A DNA stretch of 9,427 nt from Microbacteriaceae bacterium UBA6152 (GTDB lineage Bacteria > Actinomycetota > Actinomycetes > Actinomycetales > Microbacteriaceae): NCBI GenBank assembly GCA_002423075.1, contig DIUS01000102.1, forward strand, positions 16,259 to 25,685, written 5' to 3'. The position numbers were made by a program, and so were the translations under genes. Numbering within the stretch: position 1 is the first letter of the stretch; every line of letters starts with the position of its first letter. Positions 1 through 6,255 of this stretch are shown here, one piece after another. The notes under the pieces were generated by a model. That model was not told where the DNA came from. It did not search any database and saw nothing but the letters and a program-made list of their open reading frames with translations.

Positions 1-134
1 ACTGAGGCTGGGCTCGTCGACCTAGGGGTCTGCAACAAAGGTCGGAGCCGAGCAGAACGATTCAGCAGACTACGCCCGTAGAAGGCTCCGGCTCACAGCG
101 ATGGACGGGGGTTCAATTCCCCCCATCTCCACCA
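1..134 (+). ncRNA. ssrA: tmRNA (transfer-messenger RNA), 3' part
   Basis: This is the 3' portion of tmRNA, the RNA that with SmpB rescues stalled ribosomes and tags the unfinished protein for proteolysis. The tRNA-like end is clear. A T arm has stem GGGGG (107-111) pairing with CCCCC (119-123) around the loop TTCAATT (112-118). It is followed by the acceptor strand CATCTCC (124-130), discriminator A131 and an encoded CCA (132-134). The acceptor strand would pair with a GGGGATG- or GGAGATG-type 5' end that lies upstream of the window. Bases 1-100 would be the last pseudoknot and helix region. The tag-peptide reading frame is not in view, so the gene is cut by the window edge. No hairpin plus T-tract terminator is visible between 135 and 226. 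Confidence 0.93.
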
Positions 135-226
135 CTGGTCTCTGTCACGCACTGCGGAACCCCGTGCATCACGAACCCGCGCAGAGCGCGCAGGCGCAGG
201 GCTCAGCCTCTGTCATGCTTGTGCCT

Positions 227-601
227 ATGCGCACTCTTCTCAACATCATCTGGCTCGTGCTCTCGGGCTTCTGGATGTTTCTGGGCTACGCCCTCGCGGC
301 CGTGATCATGTTCATCTTCATCATCACGATTCCGTGGGGCATCGCCGCGTGGCGCATCGGCATGTACTCGCTGTGGCCGTTCGGCAAGACGGTGGTCGAC
401 AAGCCGAGCGCCGGGGTCTTCTCGATCATCGGCAACATCATCTGGGTCGTGCTCGCCGGCTGGTGGCTCGCGATCGGTCACATCGTCTCGGCCGTCGGCC
501 TCGCAATCACGATTATTGGCATTCCGTTCGCGATCGCGAACATCAAGATGGTGCCCGTTGCTCTGCTGCCGCTCGGCAAGCAGATCGTCGACCTGCCGTG
601 A
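227..601 (+). CDS. YccF domain-containing inner membrane protein
   Basis: This is a 124-aa integral membrane protein of the YccF (DUF307) family, whose biochemical role is not established. It contains two copies of the family repeat. One starts at residue 1 (MRTLLNIIWLVLSGFW...) and the second near residue 67 (GNIIWVVLAGWW...). Each copy has an N-IW-L-G-W motif, a hydrophobic stretch and a later Pro-containing turn (ITIPWGIA, IIGIPFAIA). The ATG at 227 is preferred because it gives the MRT-LNI beginning seen in Escherichia coli YccF; an ATG at 215 is the alternative. No clear Shine-Dalgarno is visible before either. It lies 92 bp after ssrA and ends 28 bp before the EamA transporter gene, so the two may be co-transcribed. 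Confidence 0.85.
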   Translation: MRTLLNIIWLVLSGFWMFLGYALAAVIMFIFIITIPWGIAAWRIGMYSLWPFGKTVVDKPSAGVFSIIGNIIWVVLAGWWLAIGHIVSAVGLAITIIGIPFAIANIKMVPVALLPLGKQIVDLP

Positions 602-629
602 CAGCCAGCCGCGCCCGGCTCGTGTTGAG

Positions 630-1532
630 GTGAGCCTTAAGCACTCTCTGCTCGCCCTGCTCGTCGTCGTGATCTGGGGCGCGAATTTTGTCGTCATCGA
701 TTCCGGTCAAGCGGATGTTCCGCCTCTGCTCTTCCTCGCCCTGCGGTTTCTCGTGGTGTGCCTTCCGGCGATCTTCTTCCTGAAGCCCCCGCCCATCGGC
801 TGGCGCAATATCGTCGCGATCGGCGCGACCCTGAGCTTCGCGCAGTTCGCCCTGCTCTACGTGGCGCTCATGCTCGGCATGCCGCCGGGCCTCGCCTCGC
901 TGTTGCTGCAGACGCAAGTCATCTTCTCGATACTGGTCGCCGCGGTCGCGTTGCGGGAGCGTCCGACTCGACGCCAGCTGATCGGCGCCCTCATCGGCAT
1001 GGTGGGGCTATCGATCGTCATCGTCGGGCATAGCCAGGTAGCACCGTGGCTGCCGCTCGTGGTCACGCTGCTCTCGGCACTGGCGTGGACCGTGGGCAAC
1101 GTGCTGACCCGACGCTCGAAGGCGCGCTCGGGCCTCTCACTCGTCGTCTGGTCGGGCGCCGTCGTCCCTGTGCCGGCGCTCGCGCTCTCGCTCGTCGTCG
1201 ACTCGCCGCCTGTCGTGTGGCAGGCGCTCACCTCGCTCTCGTGGGTTGCGATCGGTAGCACCGTGTATACGGCGGTCTTCGCGAGCCTGATCGGCTACGG
1301 CATCTGGAACTCATTGCTCGCGCGCTACCCGACGAGCGCGGTGGTGCCGTTCACGCTGCTCGTACCCGTCGTGGGCATCCTGACCGCCTGGCTCGTTCAG
1401 GGTGAGGTGCCGACGACCGCTGAGTTCATCGGGGGCGCGATCATGCTCGGGGGTCTCGCCGCAGCGGTGGTCCAGCCGAAGCGACGCGCCGCACGCAACT
1501 CTGATCAGGTGAGTCAGGAAAACTTGACATGA
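630..1532 (+). CDS. eamA: EamA family transporter, O-acetylserine/cysteine exporter-like
   Basis: This is a 300-aa drug/metabolite transporter superfamily protein with the usual ten hydrophobic segments in two EamA repeats (about residues 5-135 and 145-285). The N-terminal half closely resembles E. coli EamA (YdeD), which exports O-acetylserine and cysteine pathway metabolites. Shared blocks include LALLVVVIWG-NFVVI, PP-L-LALRF, PAIFF, SFAQFALL, GMP-GLASLLLQ and, near the end, GYGIW and LLVPVVG. The length matches the 299-aa E. coli protein. The GTG at 630 is chosen because it places the first membrane segment right after a short basic start (SLKHS) and matches the family length; its Shine-Dalgarno is weak. 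The substrate is inferred from similarity. The last codons (ACA TGA) overlap the -35 box of the following operon. Confidence 0.88.
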   Translation: MSLKHSLLALLVVVIWGANFVVIDSGQADVPPLLFLALRFLVVCLPAIFFLKPPPIGWRNIVAIGATLSFAQFALLYVALMLGMPPGLASLLLQTQVIFSILVAAVALRERPTRRQLIGALIGMVGLSIVIVGHSQVAPWLPLVVTLLSALAWTVGNVLTRRSKARSGLSLVVWSGAVVPVPALALSLVVDSPPVVWQALTSLSWVAIGSTVYTAVFASLIGYGIWNSLLARYPTSAVVPFTLLVPVVGILTAWLVQGEVPTTAEFIGGAIMLGGLAAAVVQPKRRAARNSDQVSQENLT

Positions 1533-1576
1533 TGTAGCGGATGCTTTACCTTCGAGCATGTCAAGCATTCTTGACA
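1523..1576. promoter_or_regulatory. Operator: three CTTGACA/TGTCAAG half-sites
   Basis: There is a 9-bp perfect inverted repeat, CTTGACATG (1523-1531) and CATGTCAAG (1557-1565). The second arm is also part of the compact palindrome TGTCAAGcattCTTGACA (1559-1576; 7-bp arms, 4-bp spacer). The upstream half-site covers the -35 box, and the palindrome covers the predicted transcription start and early leader. Binding there would block RNA polymerase. The best candidate ligand is the XRE-family protein encoded in the same operon (2034-2270), which would make the operon autoregulated. The repeats are directly visible; the assignment to that regulator is inference. Confidence 0.6.
1524..1552 (+). 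promoter_or_regulatory. Housekeeping-type promoter of the membrane protein–HTH–MDR operon
   Basis: A perfect -35 hexamer TTGACA (1524-1529) is separated by exactly 17 bp from a -10-like TACCTT (1547-1552). Transcription would start near 1558-1559. The -35 lies inside the last codons of the upstream eamA gene. The pairing of a consensus -35 with optimal spacing, in front of an operon with its own regulator, makes this the best sigma-70-type promoter in the window. The start site itself is inferred. Confidence 0.65.
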
Positions 1577-1596
1577 CTGACCGAAGGGAGGCCCCT

Positions 1597-2040
1597 GTGG
1601 CCGAGCACGACATGGGCTACGAAGAGAAGATCGCCTGGGCCGGGGTGATCGTCTCGATCGTGCACTTCACGATCTACCTGAGTGTGCTGCTGACGCGCGC
1701 GGCGACGACCCCGATGCCCGAGACTCCCTACGTCGACGCGATGTTGTGGAGCATAGGCGTAGCGATCATGGTGATGATTGTGGTGTCGATCATCGTGGCC
1801 GTCACGACCGGCAAGCATGGGCGTGAGACCGACATACGCGACAAGCAGATCACGGCGCGCGCCGAGTTCACCTCGCGTGGCCTCCTCATCGCGGCCGCGC
1901 TCACTGCGCTCATCTTCGCGATGCTCGAGCTTGATCCGTTCTGGATCGCCAACGTCATATACCTGGGGTTCTTCTTCTCGGCGATGCTCGAGGCCATCAC
2001 CAAGATCGCCCTCTACCGGAGGGGAATGCCCGCATGGTGA
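1597..2040 (+). CDS. Small four-helix membrane protein, DUF2178-like, partner of HTH regulator
   Basis: This is a 147-aa protein with four predicted membrane segments (about residues 12-32, 50-71, 96-113 and 118-140). A charged cytoplasmic-type loop after the second carries ETDIRDKQITARA, which resembles the D-RD--I--RA motif of DUF2178-type proteins. Such proteins are commonly encoded beside a short XRE/YozG-like regulator, as here; their function is unknown. The GTG at 1597 has a strong Shine-Dalgarno (GAAGGGAGG, 1583-1591, 5-nt spacing). An in-frame ATG at 1558 lies 5 nt after the -10 box and could be used on a leaderless transcript, giving 160 aa. The gene overlaps the HTH gene by 7 bp, and the pair may act as membrane sensor and regulator. 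That role is inferred from context. Confidence 0.75.
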   Translation: MAEHDMGYEEKIAWAGVIVSIVHFTIYLSVLLTRAATTPMPETPYVDAMLWSIGVAIMVMIVVSIIVAVTTGKHGRETDIRDKQITARAEFTSRGLLIAAALTALIFAMLELDPFWIANVIYLGFFFSAMLEAITKIALYRRGMPAW

Positions 2041-2270
2041 AGCCCACCCGCGTGACCAACCGCATCCGCGCCCTGCGGTTCGCCGCTGGCGAGCTCACGC
2101 AAGCCGAGCTCGCCGAGCGGGTCGGAGTCACCCGCCAGACCATCATCGCGATCGAGCAGGGCAAGTATTCGCCGTCGCTCGAAGTCGCCTTTCAGATTGC
2201 GCATGCGCTCGGCGTGCGTCTCGACGAGGTGTTCGGCTACCCGAGCACCGAGAACCGAACGGAATCATGA
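2034..2270 (+). CDS. XRE-family helix-turn-helix transcriptional regulator (small, YozG-like)
   Basis: This is a 78-aa DNA-binding protein that is almost entirely one HTH_3 domain. It has NRIRALR at residues 9-15, the helix-turn-helix LTQAELAERVGVTRQTIIAIE at 21-41, then the characteristic QGKYSPSLEVAFQIAHALGV--DEVF. This is the compact class with no ligand domain, typically paired with a small membrane protein. The ATG at 2034 has a good Shine-Dalgarno (GGAGGGG, 2018-2024). It sits inside the last codons of the upstream gene, so translation is coupled. The stop codon overlaps the start of the following oxidoreductase. It probably binds the CTTGACA/TGTCAAG sites in the operon promoter, but that is inference. 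Confidence 0.88.
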   Translation: MVKPTRVTNRIRALRFAAGELTQAELAERVGVTRQTIIAIEQGKYSPSLEVAFQIAHALGVRLDEVFGYPSTENRTES

Positions 2271-3271
2271 TGACCCCTTCGACCATGCGTGCCCTGCTTC
2301 AGCGCGGCTACGGCAGCACCGAGGTGCTGAGCATCGGCGAACGTCCCGTGCCGCTGGCCGGGCCGAAGCAGCTGCTCGTGCAGGTGCACGCCGTCAGCCC
2401 CGACTCGGGCACCGTGCACCTCATGACCGGCAGGCCGTCGATTCTGCGCCCGTTCGTCGGGTGGCGCACTCCCCGGCAGCCCGTCGTCGGGCTCGCGTTC
2501 GCCGGCATCGTGAGCGCTGTCGGTGCACAGGTCGAGGGCTTCGCGGTGGGTGACCGGGTAGCAGGCTCAGCTCCCGCAGCATTCGCCGATGTCGTCGTCG
2601 CGAACCCTGCCAAGGTCGCCCGCGTGCCCGCCGGTGTGTCGATGGCTGATGCCGCGACCCTGCCGATCTCGGCGGGCACGGCGTTGCAGGCCGTGCGCGA
2701 CTCCGCGAAGGTGCAGCCCGGCCAGCGAGTGGCGGTCATCGGCGCGGGCGGTGGAGTGGGGTCGTTCCTCACCCAGCTCGCCGTGCTTGAGGGCGCCCGA
2801 GTGACCGGCATCGCGAGCGCGGCGAAGGCGGCGTTCGTGCGGTCGCTCGGTGCCGAGGCGGTGATCGACTACCGTGCGGTATCCGACCCGAGCGAATGGG
2901 GCGAGTTCGACGTCGTCATCGACACGGCCGACGGCCGACCGTTGAGCGTGCTGCGACGGGCGCTCGCCGAGCGCGGCACGCTAGTCATCGTGGGTGCCGA
3001 CGGGGCGGGCGGTCCGGTGCTCGACGGTCTCGAACGCCAACTCTCCGCCGGGTTGCTCAACCCCTGGGTGCGGCACCGGCTGACGTCGACCGTGCAGGTC
3101 GAGCGGGCATCCGATCTGCAGATTCTACTCGACCACCTTGCTGCCGGGCGCCTGCGGGCGGCGGTGGCCGACATAGTGCAGCTCGATGATGCACGCACGG
3201 CGATCGAACGGCTGCAGCACCAGCGGGTGCCTGGCAAGATCGTGATCGAGCTGCGCGCAGAAGGCCAGTGA
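2267..3271 (+). CDS. Zinc-independent MDR oxidoreductase (quinone oxidoreductase-like, NAD(P)-dependent)
   Basis: This is a 334-aa medium-chain dehydrogenase/reductase. The N-terminal GroES-like domain has VQVHAVSPDSGTVHLMTG, the hallmark G-AFAG-V-AVG at about 75-86 and GFAVGDRV at 91-98. The Rossmann domain binds nucleotide through GAGGGVGSF (159-167). The protein contains no cysteine, so neither the catalytic nor the structural zinc site of classical alcohol dehydrogenases can exist. This places it with quinone oxidoreductase/RTN4IP1-like MDRs that reduce activated double bonds or quinones; the substrate is unknown. The ATG at 2267 overlaps the HTH stop as ATGA. The adjacent ATG at 2270 is better spaced from GGAA (2261-2264). 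It is third in the regulated operon and its stop is 22 bp from a convergent gene, with no terminator visible. Confidence 0.87.
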   Translation: MMTPSTMRALLQRGYGSTEVLSIGERPVPLAGPKQLLVQVHAVSPDSGTVHLMTGRPSILRPFVGWRTPRQPVVGLAFAGIVSAVGAQVEGFAVGDRVAGSAPAAFADVVVANPAKVARVPAGVSMADAATLPISAGTALQAVRDSAKVQPGQRVAVIGAGGGVGSFLTQLAVLEGARVTGIASAAKAAFVRSLGAEAVIDYRAVSDPSEWGEFDVVIDTADGRPLSVLRRALAERGTLVIVGADGAGGPVLDGLERQLSAGLLNPWVRHRLTSTVQVERASDLQILLDHLAAGRLRAAVADIVQLDDARTAIERLQHQRVPGKIVIELRAEGQ

Positions 3272-3293
3272 GTGCGGTCGCGGGAGTGTCGCC

Positions 3294-3782
3294 TCAGCCG
3301 AGCGGAGCAGTGAGCGGACCCGCGGGATCGTAGGCGACGCAGAGCACTTCGCGATCGCCCTCGGCCCAGCTCGACTCGGTCGGCGCGTAGTAGCTGACGT
3401 CGTAAGGGGTCTCGAGGTATGACTCTTGCACGAGCCGCTCGAGGGCGGCGATACACCCGAGATCGGCTTCGGCGGCTATCGCCTCGGCCCCAGGGTAGGT
3501 GGTGCCTGTCAGGGTGATCGACGCGATGACCTCGCTGTCGTGCGGCCCGTCGCACGGCACGGTCGGCAGAGACTGCACCTCGGCGCCGGCATCAACGGCC
3601 ACGAGAGCATCATCGAGGCAGTCGCCGACAAGAAGGGCGAACGGGTCGGTCGAAGGGTTCGGCTCGATGATCACACCGTCGTCGTCGCGAATCGGCTGAT
3701 CGGGCGGCGCGATCGGCCCGCATGCAGCCAGTGCGGCGATGTTGAACAGCATCGCCGCACTGGTCAGTAGCCGATTACTCAG
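3294..3782 (-). CDS. Septum formation-family lipoprotein, copy 2
   Basis: This is a secreted lipoprotein whose body resembles the actinobacterial septum-formation domain (PF13845-like), of unclear molecular role. If translation starts at CTG 3782, the 162-aa product begins MSNRLLTSAAM and has a normal signal peptide: Arg4, a hydrophobic core and the lipobox LAAC with Cys21. The first conventional start, ATG 3752, leaves only a ten-residue leader with no positive charge. CTG 3782 also overlaps the upstream stop as CTGA, matching the NTGA junctions elsewhere in the window. Four further cysteines (in GDCL, PTVPC, GCIAA, VLCV) match those of the upstream paralogue and probably form disulfides. 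It is clearly a tandem duplicate of that gene. Gene confidence is high; the start is uncertain. Confidence 0.82.
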   Translation of the reverse strand: MSNRLLTSAAMLFNIAALAACGPIAPPDQPIRDDDGVIIEPNPSTDPFALLVGDCLDDALVAVDAGAEVQSLPTVPCDGPHDSEVIASITLTGTTYPGAEAIAAEADLGCIAALERLVQESYLETPYDVSYYAPTESSWAEGDREVLCVAYDPAGPLTAPLG

Positions 3783-4297
3783 TTGCCGATGTTCTGCAGC
3801 GATCCCGTGACCTGGCCCGCCTCGTCGTAGACGGTGCAGAGAATCTCGCGGTCGCCGCTTGACCAGCTGCCCTCGGTCGGGAAGTAGTAGCTGTAGTAGT
3901 AGGCCGAATCGGCGTAGGAGGTTCCAATGAAGCCTGCGAAGGCGTCGAGACAGGCTGCATCGGCCTCGGCGATGACGGCGTCCTGACCGGGATACGTGTC
4001 GCCGCTCATGATGATCGACGCGTAGATCTCGCTGTCGTGAGGCTCGGAGCACGGCACCGTCGGCACGCTGTCGACAGTGTCTGACGCGCTTGCGTCGTTG
4101 AGGCAGTCGCCGACCTGCAGCGTGAACACGTCGGTGCTGTCGTTTCCCTCGACGACCTCGCCGCTGTCGTCTTGCGTGGCCTGCCCGCCACCGGTGAGTG
4201 AGTTGAGAATGCTGCAGCCGCTGAGGGCGACAGTCGCCGCGCCCACGGCGAGCAGGGCGGTCGCGCGAGTCCAGCGCGATGAGGTGATGAGGGTCAC
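3779..4297 (-). CDS. Septum formation-family lipoprotein, copy 1
   Basis: This is a 172-aa exported lipoprotein. Its signal sequence starts MTLITSSRWTRATALL, with Arg8 and Arg11 and a hydrophobic core, and ends in the lipobox LSGC (Cys28). A short acidic Gly/Asp-rich linker follows. The folded domain then contains VGDCLNDA, VPTVPC--PHDSE, DTYPGQDAV, AACLDAF and a Tyr-rich stretch (about residues 127-133) before PTEGSWSSGDREILC. This pattern fits septum-formation-type (PF13845-like) proteins of actinobacteria, probably displayed on the outer face of the membrane. The GTG at 4297 has a modest Shine-Dalgarno (AAAAGAG, 4309-4303 on the minus strand). The 69-bp gap back to hisN holds no convincing promoter that I can identify. 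It is first of two tandem paralogues. Confidence 0.85.
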   Translation of the reverse strand: MTLITSSRWTRATALLAVGAATVALSGCSILNSLTGGGQATQDDSGEVVEGNDSTDVFTLQVGDCLNDASASDTVDSVPTVPCSEPHDSEIYASIIMSGDTYPGQDAVIAEADAACLDAFAGFIGTSYADSAYYYSYYFPTEGSWSSGDREILCTVYDEAGQVTGSLQNIGN

Positions 4298-4366
4298 GGG
4301 AACTCTTTTCGTTGGGGAGGAGTGGATGCCCGGCTCGTCGAGTTCGCTGTGCCGGTTACCGTGAGC

Positions 4367-5191
4367 CTACCGAGCGCGCAGGCGCTTCAACACCTCTTCG
4401 TGCAGCACGCCGTTCGTGGCGAGAGCGCTGCCGTGCCAGGGTCCAGGTTCTCCGTCGACCGAGCTGAAGCGGCCTCCGGCCTCTTCGACGATCGGCTGAA
4501 GGGCGGCCATGTCATAGGGCTGCAGGTCGAACTCGCCAGCGATATCGATCGCGCCCTCGGCAACGAGCATGTACGACCACATGTCGCCGATCGCCCGTGC
4601 GCGCCAGACCGCCCTCGTCAGGTCGATGATCGGCTCGAGCCTGCCCGCGTCATCCCAGCCCGGCAGGCTGTTGTAGCTGAGCACCGCGTCGCTGAGCTGG
4701 CTGACGCCGCTCACCTGCAGTCTCCGCGCGGCACCGCCGTGCTGCGTCGTGAAGGCGCCGAGACCTCGCGCGCCCCACCAGCGCTGACCGAGCGCGGGAG
4801 AGCTCACGACGCCGACCACGGGCACAGCATCAACAGCCAGCGCGATGAGGGTGCCCCAGATGGGCACGCCTCGCAGAAAGTTCGCGGTACCGTCGATGGG
4901 GTCGATGATCCACTGCCGATAGGTGCCGCTTCCGGCACCCTCTGCCGTACCGAACTCTTCGCCGAGAATGCCATCGTCGGGGCGCTCGGCCGCGAGGCGG
5001 TCTCTGATGGCCTGTTCGACGGCGCGATCCGCATCCGTCACCGGGGTGCGATCGGGCTTGCTCGTCACGAGCAGATCGAGGGCACGAAAGCGGTCGATCG
5101 AGATGGCGTCGGCGGCGTCGGCAAGCGCGAGTGCGAGCGCGAGGTCGGCGGCGAGATCGGGATGCGCGGCTGCGGCAGAAGCGTCGGTCAC
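4367..5191 (-). CDS. hisN: Inositol monophosphatase-family histidinol-phosphatase
   Basis: This is a 274-aa Mg-dependent, lithium-sensitive-type phosphatase of the inositol monophosphatase fold. Metal ligands are visible in GEEF (77-80), DPIDGTANF (97-105) and the C-terminal DLQPYDMAALQPIVEEAGG (222-240, with Asp227). SKPDRTPVTDAD (44-55) is the N-terminal family motif. WWGARGLGAF (138-147) favours the actinobacterial HisN subgroup, which dephosphorylates L-histidinol phosphate in histidine synthesis, over true inositol phosphatases; this subgroup call is from memory of the family. The GTG at 5191 overlaps the rsgA stop as GTGA, so it is translationally coupled. It is the last gene of the aroA–rsgA–hisN operon. 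An alternative would be a general inositol-1-phosphatase. Confidence 0.88.
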   Translation of the reverse strand: MTDASAAAAHPDLAADLALALALADAADAISIDRFRALDLLVTSKPDRTPVTDADRAVEQAIRDRLAAERPDDGILGEEFGTAEGAGSGTYRQWIIDPIDGTANFLRGVPIWGTLIALAVDAVPVVGVVSSPALGQRWWGARGLGAFTTQHGGAARRLQVSGVSQLSDAVLSYNSLPGWDDAGRLEPIIDLTRAVWRARAIGDMWSYMLVAEGAIDIAGEFDLQPYDMAALQPIVEEAGGRFSSVDGEPGPWHGSALATNGVLHEEVLKRLRAR

Positions 5192-6255
5192 GGCTTCAGG
5201 CTATCGGCGCCCGTGCGCCCGCTCGGAGTGACGAGCGTGGTGAGCAGGCGCTGCAGCGAGTCGAGGCGCTCAGCACCGAACTCGCCGAGTTCGCCCGCGC
5301 GTGCCCGGTCGACGAGCTCGCAGTCGGGGGAGTCGGGCAGGTGGGTGCAGCCGCGCGGGCACCGTTCAGCGATGGCCGCGAGGTCGCTGAAGGAGCGCAG
5401 AATGTTGTCGGGGTCGACGTGGCCGAGACCGAACGACCGCACGCCCGGGGTATCGATGATCCAGCCGCCGCCCGCGAGACGTAGCGACACGGTGGACGAC
5501 GAGGTGTGGCGACCGCGGCCCGTCACGACGTTGACGACGCCGACGGCGCGATCGGCACTCGGCACGAGCGCGTTGACGAGCGTCGACTTGCCGACGCCCG
5601 AGTGGCCGACGGCGACGGTCGTGCGCCCGTTCAGCAGTGCGAACAGTTCGTCGAGCGGCACGTCGTCGGACCGGCTCGTGACGATGCGCAGATCGAGGCC
5701 GCGGAACTGGGCGAGAAAGGCTGTCGGGTCGGCGAGGTCGGTCTTGGTGATGACGAGCACGGGCTCGACGCCCGCGTCGAACGCCGCGACGAGGTAGCGG
5801 TCGACCAGCCGAGGGCGGGGCTCGGGGTTGGCGGCGGCGACGACGATGAGCAACTGGTCCGCGTTCGCCACGATGATGCGCTCGACCGCGTCGGTGTCGT
5901 CGGCACTGCGTCGCAGCAGGGTGCGCCGCTCGTGCACGCGCACGATGCGGGCGAGCGAGCCTTCAGCACCGCTCGTGTCGCCCACCAGGTCGACTCGGTC
6001 GCCCGTCACGACGGGTGTCGAGCGCAGCTCGCGGGCGCGCGTGGTGATGACCTCGTGCTCGGTGTCGGCGTCTTCATCGACGATGCAGAGGTACCGCCCG
6101 CGGTCGACGGTGATGACCCGCCCGACAACGGCATCGTCGTGCGCCGGTCGGTGCTTCGAGCGGGGTCGGTTCGCCTTGGGATTCGGCCGATGCCGCACGG
6201 CCGATTCGTCGTACTCGTCGTACGGCTCGTCGTCGTCGGGCGGCAGCCAGCTCAT
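5188..6255 (-). CDS. rsgA: Ribosome small subunit-dependent GTPase A
   Basis: This is a 355-aa circularly permuted GTPase that checks late maturation of the 30S subunit. After an acidic and basic low-complexity N-terminus (1-40) come an OB-fold region (about 42-110), then the G4 motif TKTD (170-173), G1 P-loop GHSGVGKS (217-224), the G2-type segment GRGRHTSSS (247-255) and G3 DTPG (268-271). This order, G4-G1-G2-G3, is diagnostic. A C-terminal zinc knuckle follows with Cys299, Cys303, His305 and Cys312. The ATG at 6255 overlaps the aroA stop as ATGA and gives the MSWLPPDDD start; an upstream in-frame start at 6291 would reach into aroA and is unlikely. It sits between aroA and hisN, and the aroA–rsgA pairing is common in actinobacteria. 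Confidence 0.96.
   Translation of the reverse strand: MSWLPPDDDEPYDEYDESAVRHRPNPKANRPRSKHRPAHDDAVVGRVITVDRGRYLCIVDEDADTEHEVITTRARELRSTPVVTGDRVDLVGDTSGAEGSLARIVRVHERRTLLRRSADDTDAVERIIVANADQLLIVVAAANPEPRPRLVDRYLVAAFDAGVEPVLVITKTDLADPTAFLAQFRGLDLRIVTSRSDDVPLDELFALLNGRTTVAVGHSGVGKSTLVNALVPSADRAVGVVNVVTGRGRHTSSSTVSLRLAGGGWIIDTPGVRSFGLGHVDPDNILRSFSDLAAIAERCPRGCTHLPDSPDCELVDRARAGELGEFGAERLDSLQRLLTTLVTPSGRTGADSLKP

Noticed and set aside
135..226. Candidate terminator or promoter between ssrA and the YccF gene.
   Set aside because: Only 4-bp stems such as GCGC-AGA-GCGC are present, with no T-tract and no convincing -35/-10 pair.
3272..3293. Possible bidirectional terminator between the convergent MDR and lipoprotein genes.
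   Set aside because: The 22-bp gap contains no inverted repeat with a T-tract.
4298..4366. Promoter for the lipoprotein pair in the 69-bp gap upstream of 4297, on the minus strand.
   Set aside because: I could not find a -35/-10 pair with acceptable spacing, nor a GGAA-N18-GTT element. Read-through from the hisN operon is equally possible.
4322..5797. 491-codon plus-strand open frame opposite hisN and rsgA.
   Set aside because: It is antisense to two genes with clear catalytic motifs, its translation is low-complexity Arg/Ala/Ser-rich, and it matches no recognisable family. Such shadows are expected at high GC.
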